This document shows, in pieces, positions 38,309 to 47,166 of a stretch of 64,000 bases of DNA (position 1 is its first letter; every line of letters begins with the position of its first letter). A model generated the notes under the pieces. The model worked only from the letters and a program-made list of their open reading frames with translations, ran no database searches and had not been told where the DNA came from. Origin of the DNA: Thamnidium elegans (lineage: Eukaryota; Mucoromycota; Mucoromycetes; Mucorales; Mucoraceae). Made by a program: the position numbers and the translations under genes. Location: NCBI GenBank assembly GCA_025201345.1, contig JAIXMG010000003.1:744001-808000 (forward strand), in the 5' to 3' direction.

Positions 38309-38368
38309 CAGTGAAGCTGGGAAATATTGGTTAATTTAGAATTGTAAATGGTGATTATAAAAAAATAA
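38309..38368 (+). repeat. Terminal inverted repeat, outer left copy
   Basis: About 60 bp that is inverted with 39912-39971 and, more weakly beyond the first 35 bp, with the outer right end at 48122-48181. It begins CAGTGAAGCTGGG and includes the segment AAATGGTGATTATA. Confidence 0.85.
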
Positions 38369-38441
38369 TTTGAAGAATACTAAATTTCAAATTGACTCAA
38401 TTGAAAAATAGCTTTGGCACTTTTAAAATTGGAGTAAATTA

Positions 38442-39242
38442 TTAAAAGCGAATTTTATCTCGGCAGTAACTGATATACCGCTTAGAATGGCTGCAAAAAG
38501 CACGAAGTTCATTTACACGGACATTGTTGCAGGCATCAACAATTCTTTGAGATAAAGTCTCCTCGGTCATTAGGTTTTCATGCTTCACCTTGCTCTTTAC
38601 AAGAGCCCAGAAGTTCTCAATTGCGTTCAGCTCTGGGGAATACGGAGGCAAATACATGACTCTGTAGCCTCTGCATTCAATCTTTCTTATCTTTGCTTCG
38701 AAGGTTGGTCTTTTTACGGTAATGAACATATTATTTTTCAAGTGATGATTCATTTGAGATTTAGAAATCGAAAAACCTTCAAATTTAGACGTCAACAAAT
38801 CAATAATGTCAACAGCACAAATTTGTGGATTTTTTTCGACTAATTCTTCGATATGCTGCTCATGTTGATTAGTGAAGGTACTAGGTCTACCTACATTTCT
38901 CTCGGATTTTTTATAGGGGACCTCACCCGTTTTATTATATTGTTTCCACCAACGAGTAGCAGTACTAGGCGCTATTCCAAACTGTCTTGCAACTGCTGCC
39001 ACTCTGCTTCTTTTTACAGGGTCTTCAATCATTTTGTCAATAAACTTTTCTCTCGTATGGTCATCGTAATTAATATAGGTACTGTTTACAGGCGCCTTTG
39101 CCACTTTAACCTTATTCATAGATACATCTCCCATCTCAGTGTCCTTATCATCTTCTGGATTAGCGGACAAGTAAGCTGCGCGATTCGTTATAGTGGCGAG
39201 AACTATATTCGAATCGATGATGTCTGCCAACATACCCTCCAT
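38442..39242 (-). pseudogene. IS630/Tc1-type transposase with internal deletion
   Basis: One uninterrupted frame of 266 codons. The N-terminal half is a helix-turn-helix module (VAAVARQFGIAPSTATRWWK) followed by a Gly-Arg-Pro-Ser hook and a second helical DNA-binding part. The frame then jumps directly to the end of the DDE domain: GYRVMYLPPYSPELNAIENF, which carries the last acidic residue. The stretch that normally holds the first two catalytic Asp residues (about 130 residues in relatives) is missing, without a frameshift. It cannot cut DNA but could still bind ends. The frame stays open some 20 codons upstream of the first Met used here. It lies between the inverted repeats 38309-38368 and 39912-39971. 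Confidence 0.85.
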
Positions 39243-39911
39243 TGGGTCTACAACTTTCTCTCCATTTTCGTTAAAGACATTATCTTGTCCATCTTCATAA
39301 TAAAAAGCGCTTTATTCATTTTCTTTACTTTTTCTTAAAATAAAAGTGGCCTTTTTATTTATAAAGAAGAAAGAAAGGCAAAACTGGCATTGTAGAAAAT
39401 AAAAATAGGTTGACTCAAAAAGCAACCAAAGTAGTTTCTTGTTCAAGTCAAATTATTATTTCAAATGGACCAATCACTTTGTGGAATCCGAGCTATGAAA
39501 TAGTGAAGATTCAAAAATTAAAATAAAAACAAAAAGATACTAAAAAGTAATCAGTCGCAAAATAGGAATTATCGTTTTATTAAATAAAAAAGGTGTCTGT
39601 TTATATAGCTTTTTTATATCTGAGTTTAAGTACAATTCTGGTAGTATGCTGTATCACAATAAGTGCCACAGTTTCCTTATATAATTACGAGCCGTGCTTA
39701 TCTAACCTAGTCTTCGGTCAAGATATATAATTATGGTCAATCCTCTAATCATTACTCAGGCAACAGTTATTACTGGACGATGTCGGTAAGGCTTAGTTAA
39801 AATAAATATGAATTAGTCATAAAGGGATAAAGACGTGTGAGATAATCATGTATGTGTAAATATATATGAGAATATATATTTGTATATGCTTGATCACATC
39901 ACACTTTCCAA

Positions 39912-39971
39912 TATTTTTTCTATAATCACCATTTAAATTTCTAATTTAACCAATGTTTCCCAGCTTCACTG
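39912..39971 (-). repeat. Terminal inverted repeat, inner left-block copy
   Basis: Reverse complement of the outer left repeat over about 60 bp with a few mismatches; it ends CCCAGCTTCACTG. It is followed directly by the tandem array and not by TA. Confidence 0.85.
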
Positions 39972-41205
39972 TGGTCAGACTGTAGCTTTGACCGTGGTCA
40001 GACCGTGGTCATACCGTGGTCAGACTGTAGTCAGACTGTAGCTTTGACCGTGGTCAGACCGTGGTCATACCGTGGTCAGACTGTAGTCAGACTGTAGCTT
40101 TGACCGTGGTCATACCGTGGTCAGACTGTAGTCAGACTGTAGCTTTGACCGTGGTCAGACCGTGGTCATACCGTGGTCAGACTGTAGTCAGACTGTAGCT
40201 TTGACCGTGGTCAGACCGTGGTCATACCGTGGTCAGACTGTAGTCAGACTGTAGCTTTGACCGTGGTCATACCGTGGTCAGACTGTAGTCAGACTGTAGC
40301 TTTGACCGTGGTCAGACCGTAGTCATACCGTGGTCAGACTGTAGTCAGACTGTAGCTTTGACCGTGGTCATACCGTGGTCAGACTGTAGTCAGACTGTAG
40401 CTTTGACCGTGGTCATACCGTGGTCAGACTGTAGTCAGACTGTAGCTTTGACCGTGGTCATACCGTGATCAGACTGTAGTCAGACTGTAGCTTTGACCGT
40501 GGTCATACCGTGATCAGACTGTAGTCAGACTGTAGCTTTGACCGTGGTCAGACCGTGGTCATACCGTGATCAGACTGTAGTCAGACTGTAGCTTTGACCG
40601 TGGTCAGACCGTGGTCATACCGTGGTCAGACTGTAGTCAGACTGTAGCTTTGACCGTGGTCAGACCGTGGTCATACCGTGGTCAGACTGTAGTCAGACTG
40701 TAGCTTTGACCGTGGCCAGACCGTAGTCATACCGTGGTCAGACTGTAGTCAGACTGTAGCTTTGACCGTGGTCATACCGTGGTCAGACTGTAGTCAGACT
40801 GTAGCTTTGACCGTGGTCATACCGTGGTCAGACTGTAGTCAGACTGTAGCTTTGACCGTGGTCATACCGTGATCAGACTGTAGTCAGACTGTAGCTTTGA
40901 CCGTGGTCATACCGTGATCAGACTGTAGTCAGACTGTAGCTTTGACCGTGGTCAGACCGTGGTCATACCGTGATCAGACTGTAGTCAGACTGTAGCTTTG
41001 ACCGTGGTCAGACCGTGGTCATACCGTGGTCAGACTGTAGTCAGACTGTAGCTTTGACCGTGGTCATACCGTGGTCATACCGTGGTCAGACTGTAGTCAG
41101 ACTGTAGCTTTGACCGTGGTCAGACCGTGGTCATACCGTGGTCAGACTGTAGTCAGACTGTAGCTTTGACCGTGGTCCGACCGCGGTCCGACCGTGGTCA
41201 TGCTG
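39972..41205. repeat. Tandem array of 45- and 56-bp units rich in GACCGTGGTC
   Basis: About 1.23 kb with 24 copies of the core TAGCTTTGAC. Units come in two main lengths, 56 bp and 45 bp, differing by one 11-bp CAGACCGTGGT block. Within each unit, GACCGTGGTC (arms GACC/GGTC) and CAGACTGTAGT recur, so the array is built from short dyads. Copies are nearly identical, with point variants such as GTGATCAG and GTAGTCAT shared between neighbouring units, which indicates recent block-wise expansion. The same motifs occur only as a few units at the opposite end of the central segment (43630-43687), in inverted orientation. Confidence 0.92.
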
Positions 41206-41474
41206 TAGTTTTGGCTGTGGTTATGAATGTCGTTTTTGTTAACCAATGAAAGTCTCAGCAAAAATTCACGTATTTTCATGCTTTTTTCTTTCTCTTCGAA
41301 AATGTATAATAAAAAATCATGGTTTTCATCAGTCGCAACCACGCACTCTGTATCTACTACCAACTAAAGTTCAACCAAGAAAACGTTGCTAAAGTTTTAG
41401 AAAAATTTCAGCCATTAAGCGATGAACACGAAGTGTGTTACTTGAATGATCCCACAATTCCTGTACTTGTATTA
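41178..41474 (+). repeat. Inverted repeat arm, left (promoter and first codons of recombinase-like gene)
   Basis: Nearly identical, in inverted orientation, to about 43345-43640. It spans the last array units, a 100-bp promoter-like stretch and the first 52 codons of the recombinase-like gene, then identity stops abruptly. Confidence 0.88.
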
Positions 41475-42613
41475 AAACCAAGACTATATGGTAACTCTTT
41501 TGTATTCAAGGAATATTTGGTTGAAGAAGTGTCAGAAGAAATAGTTCCATACGAATTTGTTGTAAAATTAGGTATGATTTTGAGTCTTCAGCTTTGATGA
41601 TTTCACTAATTTACAATTGAATTATTTAGAAACAAAAGCTGAAGTCCTACAATTCATGAATGAAACGTATTCTGTTGAACCTGTCAATGGTGATTTGTAC
41701 ATCTTAAAATCAATTTCTTTGTCAGAAATTTTCACGGAATTGTTAAAATATTCAACATATTTCAACAACAAAACATTTAACAGTTTCAACTCATTCTGTG
41801 GAAAAAACGGTCTGAAATTTTTATCATCGAATGAACACTCGCTTAAAAGAGTTAAAAACAAAGATGGCATCTACGGAAGGCGTTGGAATCTTTATGTATT
41901 AAAAGACAAATATAAAGGTAAAATAAAAGTGTTCTGTTCCGACATCCTTATTGACAGTTAATTTGTAGACAATATTGTGCAAGATATTGTTCAATACGGT
42001 GACAAGTTTAAGGAATTCATTCAAGGGCAAAAGAGCAATGGCTTCAAGATTGTAGGGTACGCCCGAAAATCGCCAGGCGATAAAGATAAAGAAAAGAGAG
42101 CGAGATTATTGAGAACGATGATTGACAAGTTGAGGAGTCGATCTTTAGTAGACAAGGTTTTCGTCTCACAATCTTCCTTGGCTAATGAACCTTTTAAAAA
42201 ACGAGATATCAATGACGATGTCTTTGAGGGAGCAGATGGCTCCACAAGAGGTAATACGCAATGCATGTTAAAGGTGAATTTGAATTAATGTGATGTTCTG
42301 CTTTTTAGATCTTCTGAAGTTTCTGAACTTTTCCGAAATGCAAGTAATTCTGGTTACTTTGGATTATGCTGGTCTCTCAACAAATATCGAAGATCTAAAG
42401 GAATTTTTAAGGTAAATAGTAAATAAGTATTGAATTAGGCGATATATTATTAATCTATGTCTTAGAAATCACGAAAAGGTTAAGACAATTGTAGTTGATA
42501 GGTTTCCTATCAAAGCTAAAATGGAGGTTTTTGAGAGAGAAGCTTTACTTCTTGATGGAGACACTATAAACAAATTCGATTGTAGAAGGAGGCCAATACA
42601 AAGATCTTTGTAA
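41319..42613 (+). CDS. Serine-recombinase-like protein of the mobile island
   Basis: Five exons (41319-41571, 41630-41917, 41969-42250, 42309-42411, 42466-42613) with consensus splice sites give an open frame of about 357 residues. Residues about 1-195 are unrecognised. Residues about 196-320 resemble the catalytic domain of resolvase/invertase-type serine recombinases: IVGYARKSPGDKDKEKRARL has Tyr, Arg and nucleophile Ser in the resolvase spacing (Y-x-R-x-S), then VDKVFVS, then VILVTLDYAGLSTNIEDLKE, which lines up with the LDRLxR helix. The two arginines usual in that helix are Tyr and Leu here, so activity is doubtful or the chemistry has changed. No C-terminal DNA-binding domain is evident. 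The intact frame and introns indicate recent selection or recent transposition. Function inferred only. Confidence 0.6.
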
Positions 42614-42753
42614 ATATTTAATAAATACCTTCTTGAGTCTTTGACCTCTATTTTTTCATGATATCATGAACTGCAGTTTTTCTTTACTCACAGTGTGATC
42701 TAATCTGAGATTTAACGATGCAATAGATAAGCAAAGAAAACAAAGATAGAAGT

Positions 42754-42987
42754 TGTTATATACGGGAAAACAGTTGTTGAGTAATTATTTCAAGACGATA
42801 TTGAATTGAGAATAAATAGCGGGAAAAAAGCAAATCAAGGCATATGAATCACTTTTACTTGTCCTATAGCTCTAAAAAAGCTATAAAAGAACAGACCTTT
42901 TGGGAATTCAATAAAGAAGCATCTTATTTTCGGACCTGTCAACTTTACAGTCTTACTCGTACGTTTTAACCTATACCGAATCTAACA
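42754..42987 (+). repeat. Solo LTR with 5-bp target duplication
   Basis: A 234-bp segment begins TGTTATATACGGG and ends CGAATCTAACA, with perfect TGTTA/TAACA inverted ends. It is flanked by GAAGT on both sides (42749-42753 and 42988-42992). Inside are a TATA box (TATAAAAG, 42882-42889) and an AATAAAG polyadenylation-type signal about 25 bp further on, as in an LTR. No internal retrotransposon sequence remains, so it is a solo LTR left by recombination. It separates the recombinase-like gene from its inverted fragment. Confidence 0.85.
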
Positions 42988-43151
42988 GAAGTGAGTCTCT
43001 TGTTCTCGTTTATTAGAGTAAAATGTGAGAGCTCATAGTATATACAAGAAGGAAATTATTTAAATAGTAGATTGGATGGATATGTGATACAATCTAAATT
43101 GAGAACTACAAGAGGTAGTAAAAAGATCAGGTCGGAAAGTACAGTGTATTA

Positions 43152-43178
43152 ATGATTATGTCAAATATACGACATAAT
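43152..43178. repeat. Short perfect hairpin
   Basis: GATTATGTC and GACATAATC form 9-bp perfect arms around an 8-base loop. It lies between the solo LTR and the inverted gene fragment. Role unknown. Confidence 0.5.
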
Positions 43179-43240
43179 CAATTTTTATTTTAAAAAAAAG
43201 TCAAAAATGAATAAAAATTGCGAGCATTAAGTAGCTTGAT

Positions 43241-43507
43241 TTAAGCCCCTTGTGTTAGGGTGCTTGATATATCCTTGTGGATATTGCTGAATATGTTTTC
43301 ACAAGAGTTGTACGTATGAAGAGAATGCAAACGGTTTGAAATTTGAACTTTAGATACAAGTACAGGAATTGTGGGATCATTCAAGTAACACATTTCGTGT
43401 TCATCGCTTAATGGCTGAAATTTTTCTAAAGCTTTAGCAACGTTTTCTTGGTTGAACTTTAGTTGGTAGTAGATACAGAGTGCGTGGTTGCGACTGATGA
43501 AAACCAT
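43241..43507 (-). pseudogene. Inverted 5' fragment of the serine-recombinase-like gene
   Basis: The first 52 codons match the gene at 41319 with three amino-acid differences (for example Ala for Val in VAKALEKF and Met for Val in HEMCY). After Val-Pro-Val-Leu-Val the sequence becomes unrelated and runs to a stop. The upstream flank is also shared, so the fragment has the same promoter in inverted orientation. It could be transcribed towards the intact copy and give antisense or hairpin RNA. Confidence 0.85.
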
Positions 43508-43640
43508 ACCTATTTTTTTTTAGAAAAAAAAAACATTTTCGAAGAGAAGAAAAAAGCATGAAAATACGCGAATTTTTGCTGAGACTTTCATTGGTTAACA
43601 AAAACGACAGTCATAACCACAGCCAAAACTACAGCATGAC
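43345..43640 (-). repeat. Inverted repeat arm, right
   Basis: Partner of 41178-41474, about 95 percent identical by eye; differences include a poly-A/T insertion near 43510-43540. Beyond it, 43640-43760 is also inverted with 39905-39990, so the inverted symmetry continues through the CAGTGAAG end. Confidence 0.85.
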
Positions 43641-43687
43641 CACGGTCTGATCACGGTCTGACCACGGTCAAAGCTACAGTCTGACCA

Positions 43688-43747
43688 CAGTGAAGCTGGG
43701 AAATATTAGTTAAATTAGAAATTTAAATGGTGATTATAGAAAAAAAT
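43688..43747 (+). repeat. Terminal inverted repeat, inner right-block copy
   Basis: Starts CAGTGAAGCTGGG and matches the reverse complement of 39912-39971 closely over 60 bp. It is preceded by CA, not TA. Confidence 0.85.
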
Positions 43748-43816
43748 ATTGGAAAGTGATTGGTCCATTTGAAATAATCAAGATGTTGCCGAAGCGAAGG
43801 CTGAAAATGTGGTAAA

Positions 43817-43894
43817 TGCTCTCAGAGCCACGCTTTATTTTTTATAAATAATACTAAACTAATTAAAATCCCTTTCTTCCTTATATCTTTCAAA
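43817..43894 (+). repeat. DIRS inverted terminal repeat, left
   Basis: Inverted with 47939-48016, including CTCAGAGCCACGCTTTATTT, with one or two mismatches. Confidence 0.9.
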
Positions 43895-43952
43895 TAAGCT
43901 ACTAATAATAATTCTTTTTTTTTTTTTTTTTTTTTATGGGAGGGTTATAAGG

Positions 43953-45218
43953 TTAAAATAACTTTTTGAATTTTGTAAGCGAAGACGAATTTGTTGACGG
44001 GTGGGTATTTACCACATTTTCAGCCTTCGCTTCGGCAACATCTTGATTGTTTGTCGTGCCTAAAACAATCTCAGTTGCCTCCGCACCGGCTTCCAATGTG
44101 GTAAGGTTCTCCGCTGAAAAAATTGAATTTGAGATACGAGCACCCAAAGAAGTTTTTGTGGTTGGCTTGTAGTAAAATCTTTCGAACGTTTGTGTATTTC
44201 TACTCCAGTTTGCGTGTTCTTTTACTTCCTCTATAGATATTCCTTTTTCAATAGCTTTAGTACTAGATGCTGATCTAATTGAATGCGCTCCATACAATTC
44301 AGTTTGTATACCCGCTTTTGACATAAGCTCTTTCACCCAGTTAGCCACTGTAGTTTCTCTCACCGAGCAGACTTTTTCTTCATCTTCCAGATACGCTAAA
44401 AAAAGTTTGTGATCAATCGGTAACTTCGCTCTTAATTGATCTGTCCTTTGAATAAAGGTTTGTAGTGTCTTTACTGGACAAATCGACCTTCCATACGTAA
44501 CACCTAGCGTACACGCCTTCATTTGAGCCTCCTTGGGTTGTCTGAAATGTATTATCGCTCCCAATGATACTTCTTGTTCATCCTTTTGCATTAAAACGTC
44601 TTGATATTGTATATTTCCTACATCCGACCTTGGTCTTGCCATAGTTGCAATACAAATTAATACAATCGTTTTCTTTTGTAGCTCCTTTAGTGACAATTTC
44701 TGGTCATCCGAATAATGTTCTTCAAGGTACCCAATTAGAATCTCTACATTCCAAGTCTTTAGATTGTGTGTAGCTGGAATGGGAACCGGTTGGTTTCTTT
44801 TTGCTCTAAAGAAGTCACTTATCAATTGATTTTGTGCTATTGGTTCTTTATCAGGGTGTAGGTATCTAAATACTGATGCAATTGCTGATCTCAAATTGTT
44901 TAGATTTTGAGTACTAAATTGTTCGTTGTCCATCAAAAATTCTAAAATTTTTTGAGTATCGTATTCTTCCGAATTAAAGTTTTTCTTATTACACCACATC
45001 ACCCAAGATTTCCAACCATTTGCATACACTCTGCTTGTGTTTTTGCGTTCTGCCTTAATGAGATATCCTCTTACTTCTTCAAATACGCCTTCTTTGCTTC
45101 TGATTCTCCTGATAATAGCCATGCGATCAACTTCGTTTTTTGGTTTTTCCAGTATACCATTGGCTTGCATATTTTCTTCATCCTCATTAGCATCGGATAC
45201 CAATATTGAGTCGGCCAC
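43953..45218 (-). CDS. DIRS tyrosine recombinase (integrase)
   Basis: An intact frame of 421 codons. The N-terminal SAM-like domain (RVYANGWKSWVMWCNKKNF region) precedes a catalytic domain with the R-H-R-Y pattern: Arg in ATMARPRSDVGN, His and Arg in LYGAHSIRSASSTK, and the nucleophile Tyr in TFERFYYKPTTK. The enzyme joins the circular DNA intermediate into the target without a duplication. The C-terminal coding end overlaps the internal complementary region (44007-44104), so this part of the protein is constrained by the DNA structure. The Met at 45218 is the first available; the frame overlaps the end of the preceding polymerase frame in the uncorrupted layout. Confidence 0.92.
   Translation of the reverse strand: MADSILVSDANEDEENMQANGILEKPKNEVDRMAIIRRIRSKEGVFEEVRGYLIKAERKNTSRVYANGWKSWVMWCNKKNFNSEEYDTQKILEFLMDNEQFSTQNLNNLRSAIASVFRYLHPDKEPIAQNQLISDFFRAKRNQPVPIPATHNLKTWNVEILIGYLEEHYSDDQKLSLKELQKKTIVLICIATMARPRSDVGNIQYQDVLMQKDEQEVSLGAIIHFRQPKEAQMKACTLGVTYGRSICPVKTLQTFIQRTDQLRAKLPIDHKLFLAYLEDEEKVCSVRETTVANWVKELMSKAGIQTELYGAHSIRSASSTKAIEKGISIEEVKEHANWSRNTQTFERFYYKPTTKTSLGARISNSIFSAENLTTLEAGAEATEIVLGTTNNQDVAEAKAENVVNTHPSTNSSSLTKFKKLF
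44007..44104. repeat. DIRS internal complementary region
   Basis: 44007-44046 is the reverse complement of the left extension at 43778-43817 (AAGATGTTGCCGAAGCGAAG part). 44047-44104 is the reverse complement of the right extension at 48017-48075 (GGCAACTGAGATTGTTTTAG part), with a few mismatches. Confidence 0.92.
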
Positions 45219-45234
45219 CAGGGTGTTACTAGTA

Positions 45235-46914
45235 CTATCTTTTTATCTTCTTCTGCTTTATCTGTTGCAGTACTAATGGTATCATTTTCCACGGTAGGTA
45301 CGCATATAGTCCAGTTCTTGGCCATTTCTGTAGGAAAGCATCTGTTGCTATCGCCTTCGGATCCGGTCTTAGACTCCAGTACCTTTCCAGTTGGGTGTTC
45401 TCTCTCGACGCAAACATGTCTATCTTCAAAGGTCCCCATTTCTTCTGAATTTTTTGAAATAACTTCCTCGGTATTGTACTCTCGTACAGCGGTTTCCTGG
45501 TCCTCGACAATTTGTCCGCTTCCACATTGTTTATTCCCTTGATATGTTGGTATATCACGTCCAATTTGTATCGATTGCAAAGGTCTTGAATTCTCACTGC
45601 ATAATCCTGCAAGTGTACTGACGCTGTACCTCCTGCCTTGGTAGTATATTTTATTGAGGTTTTGTTGTCTGTTAAAATCTTGATTGTGCTGTTTTCGAAT
45701 TTTGGGGCATGCAACTTCAGAGCAAAATATATGGCCATCAGCTCTCTTATGTTGATTGACATTAATTTATCTTCTTCCGTCCAGAACCCGTACGTTCGTA
45801 CTACCGATGAATTGATTCCCCAACCTGTGTCGGAACTGTCCGTCGTGATGGTCACCTCTGGTTTCTTCAATTGAATCCTCCGAATTGGCAGTCCATTCTC
45901 CTTGATCATAAACCTCATCCACCACTGTAATTCCTCTGTTGCTTGTGGAGATAACCGGCATTGCGCTTCCCAATTGTATAGATGTTGATGAAGAGTTATG
46001 GATAAGCATCGCTGTAGATGTCTTATGTGTAGGAGAGCTTCCCCCACTGCAGGTAACATCGCCGTTATCTTCCTTAAAAGACTCGCTACCCAACGACAAG
46101 ATCTTGTTTTTGGTGACAATGCTTGCTTCAATCTTTGCATTAGCTTCTTTATTTTTAATTCCGGCACCTTTATCTTCATAGATACTGTGTTGAACTCGAA
46201 TCCCAGATACTCCTGCATGTTGGATGGAGTTAGTAAGCTTTTCCTCCTGTTCAGAATAAACCCCAACGATTCCAAGTGCTTTATTACCTTCAGTGCTATT
46301 CTCTCTAATTCTTGAGGATCTTGAGAGAGCAGGCAAATGTCGTCCAAGTAATAAACCAGACGGATACCTTCTCTTCTTAAAGATTCGATAGCATAACGAA
46401 GTATTTTTGAAAATATTCTTGGGGTGACATTTAACCCAAAGTTTAGGGCCTTGTACTGATATACAGTTCCTTGATTTTCGAATGCTAAAAACGATCTTGA
46501 ACTTGGGTGTATGGGTAGTACAGTGTAGGCGTCTTGTAAATCTAACTTTATCATGTAGTCTCCTTGTTCTATCAAGTCTCTTAATGCAGGAACGCCTTCC
46601 ATCTTGAAGTGCTCGACTTGAATGCATTGATTTATTCTTCGACAATCCAAAGTCGGACGTCTTTTGGTTTCTTCCTGTAATGTGAAGAACTTTGAAAGGA
46701 ATCCTTTTGATTTCGGATCTTGACATTCTTCTATTATCCCTGCCTTTAGAAACTTTTCCACTGCTATATTTATTTCGTCTTGTTCTTTCCTTGTAATTGG
46801 GTGTTTTGGTAATCTCCATGGACTGAGTGATTTTTCAAATTGAATCCGGTACCCTTCCTTGATTATCTTCAGGGGCCACGGGTGCTGAATTATCTGTTCC
46901 CAATTGTGGTAGAA
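45235..46914 (-). CDS. DIRS reverse transcriptase / RNase H
   Basis: Frame open from just after a TAA at 46917-46915. The reverse transcriptase has FTLQEETKRRPTLDCRRIN, IKLDLQDAYTVLPIHPSSR (first Asp), ALNFGLNVTPRIF and the active-site box VYYLDDICLLS. The connection and RNase H part has TITTDSSDTGWGINSS, INIRELMAIYFALK (Glu) and KILTDNKTS (Asp), then HIKGINNVEADKLSR. The upstream stop is in the same frame as the preceding Gln-rich segment (47166-46918), so it interrupts one long frame. At the 3' end a frameshift near 45245 puts the conserved VTPWWPTQYWYP segment, normal for this family, into another frame. Both lesions indicate decay, unless the stop is read through. Confidence 0.9.
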   Translation of the reverse strand, partial: FYHNWEQIIQHPWPLKIIKEGYRIQFEKSLSPWRLPKHPITRKEQDEINIAVEKFLKAGIIEECQDPKSKGFLSKFFTLQEETKRRPTLDCRRINQCIQVEHFKMEGVPALRDLIEQGDYMIKLDLQDAYTVLPIHPSSRSFLAFENQGTVYQYKALNFGLNVTPRIFSKILRYAIESLRREGIRLVYYLDDICLLSQDPQELERIALKVIKHLESLGFILNRRKSLLTPSNMQEYLGFEFNTVSMKIKVPELKIKKLMQRLKQALSPKTRSCRWVASLLRKITAMLPAVGEALLHIRHLQRCLSITLHQHLYNWEAQCRLSPQATEELQWWMRFMIKENGLPIRRIQLKKPEVTITTDSSDTGWGINSSVVRTYGFWTEEDKLMSINIRELMAIYFALKLHAPKFENSTIKILTDNKTSIKYTTKAGGTASVHLQDYAVRIQDLCNRYKLDVIYQHIKGINNVEADKLSRTRKPLYESTIPRKLFQKIQKKWGPLKIDMFASRENTQLERYWSLRPDPKAIATDAFLQKWPRTGLYAYLPWKMIPLVLQQIKQKKIKR

Positions 46915-46917
46915 TTA

Positions 46918-47166
46918 CTGTAGACGACCGCCAGGAAGAATTTCATCCTTCGGTATTGAGTAATTTTGTTGATTCTGTTGTTGTTGTTGCTTTAATTTCT
47001 GCTGTTGCTCTTGTTGTATTTGATTTTGTTGATTTTGTTGATTTTGTTGATTCACCTGGTTGTGCAATTGGTAATTTGGCTGTATTATTGTTGGTTGGCG
47101 TCTGTGGAAATATTTGTGTTTGTTGTAGAGGTGAAACGGCCCCCACGTCCATTCTCTCTTTGGCAA
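46918..47166 (-). CDS. Gln-rich N-terminal part of the DIRS polymerase frame
   Basis: About 83 codons dominated by Asn and Gln (NQVNQQNQQNQQNQIQ), ending Pro-Gly-Gly-Arg-Leu-Gln before TAA. In related elements the Gly-Gly-Arg-Leu motif leads directly into the polymerase, as the in-frame continuation here would. It overlaps the gag tail in another frame. Confidence 0.65.

Noticed and set aside
40000..41200. CRISPR-like array
   Set aside because: Repeats are contiguous units without unique spacers, and the genome is eukaryotic; it is a satellite.
45767..46819. Long open frame antiparallel/alternate to the reverse transcriptase
   Set aside because: Composition is Arg/Lys/Ser-rich with no domain; it is the out-of-frame shadow of the polymerase gene.
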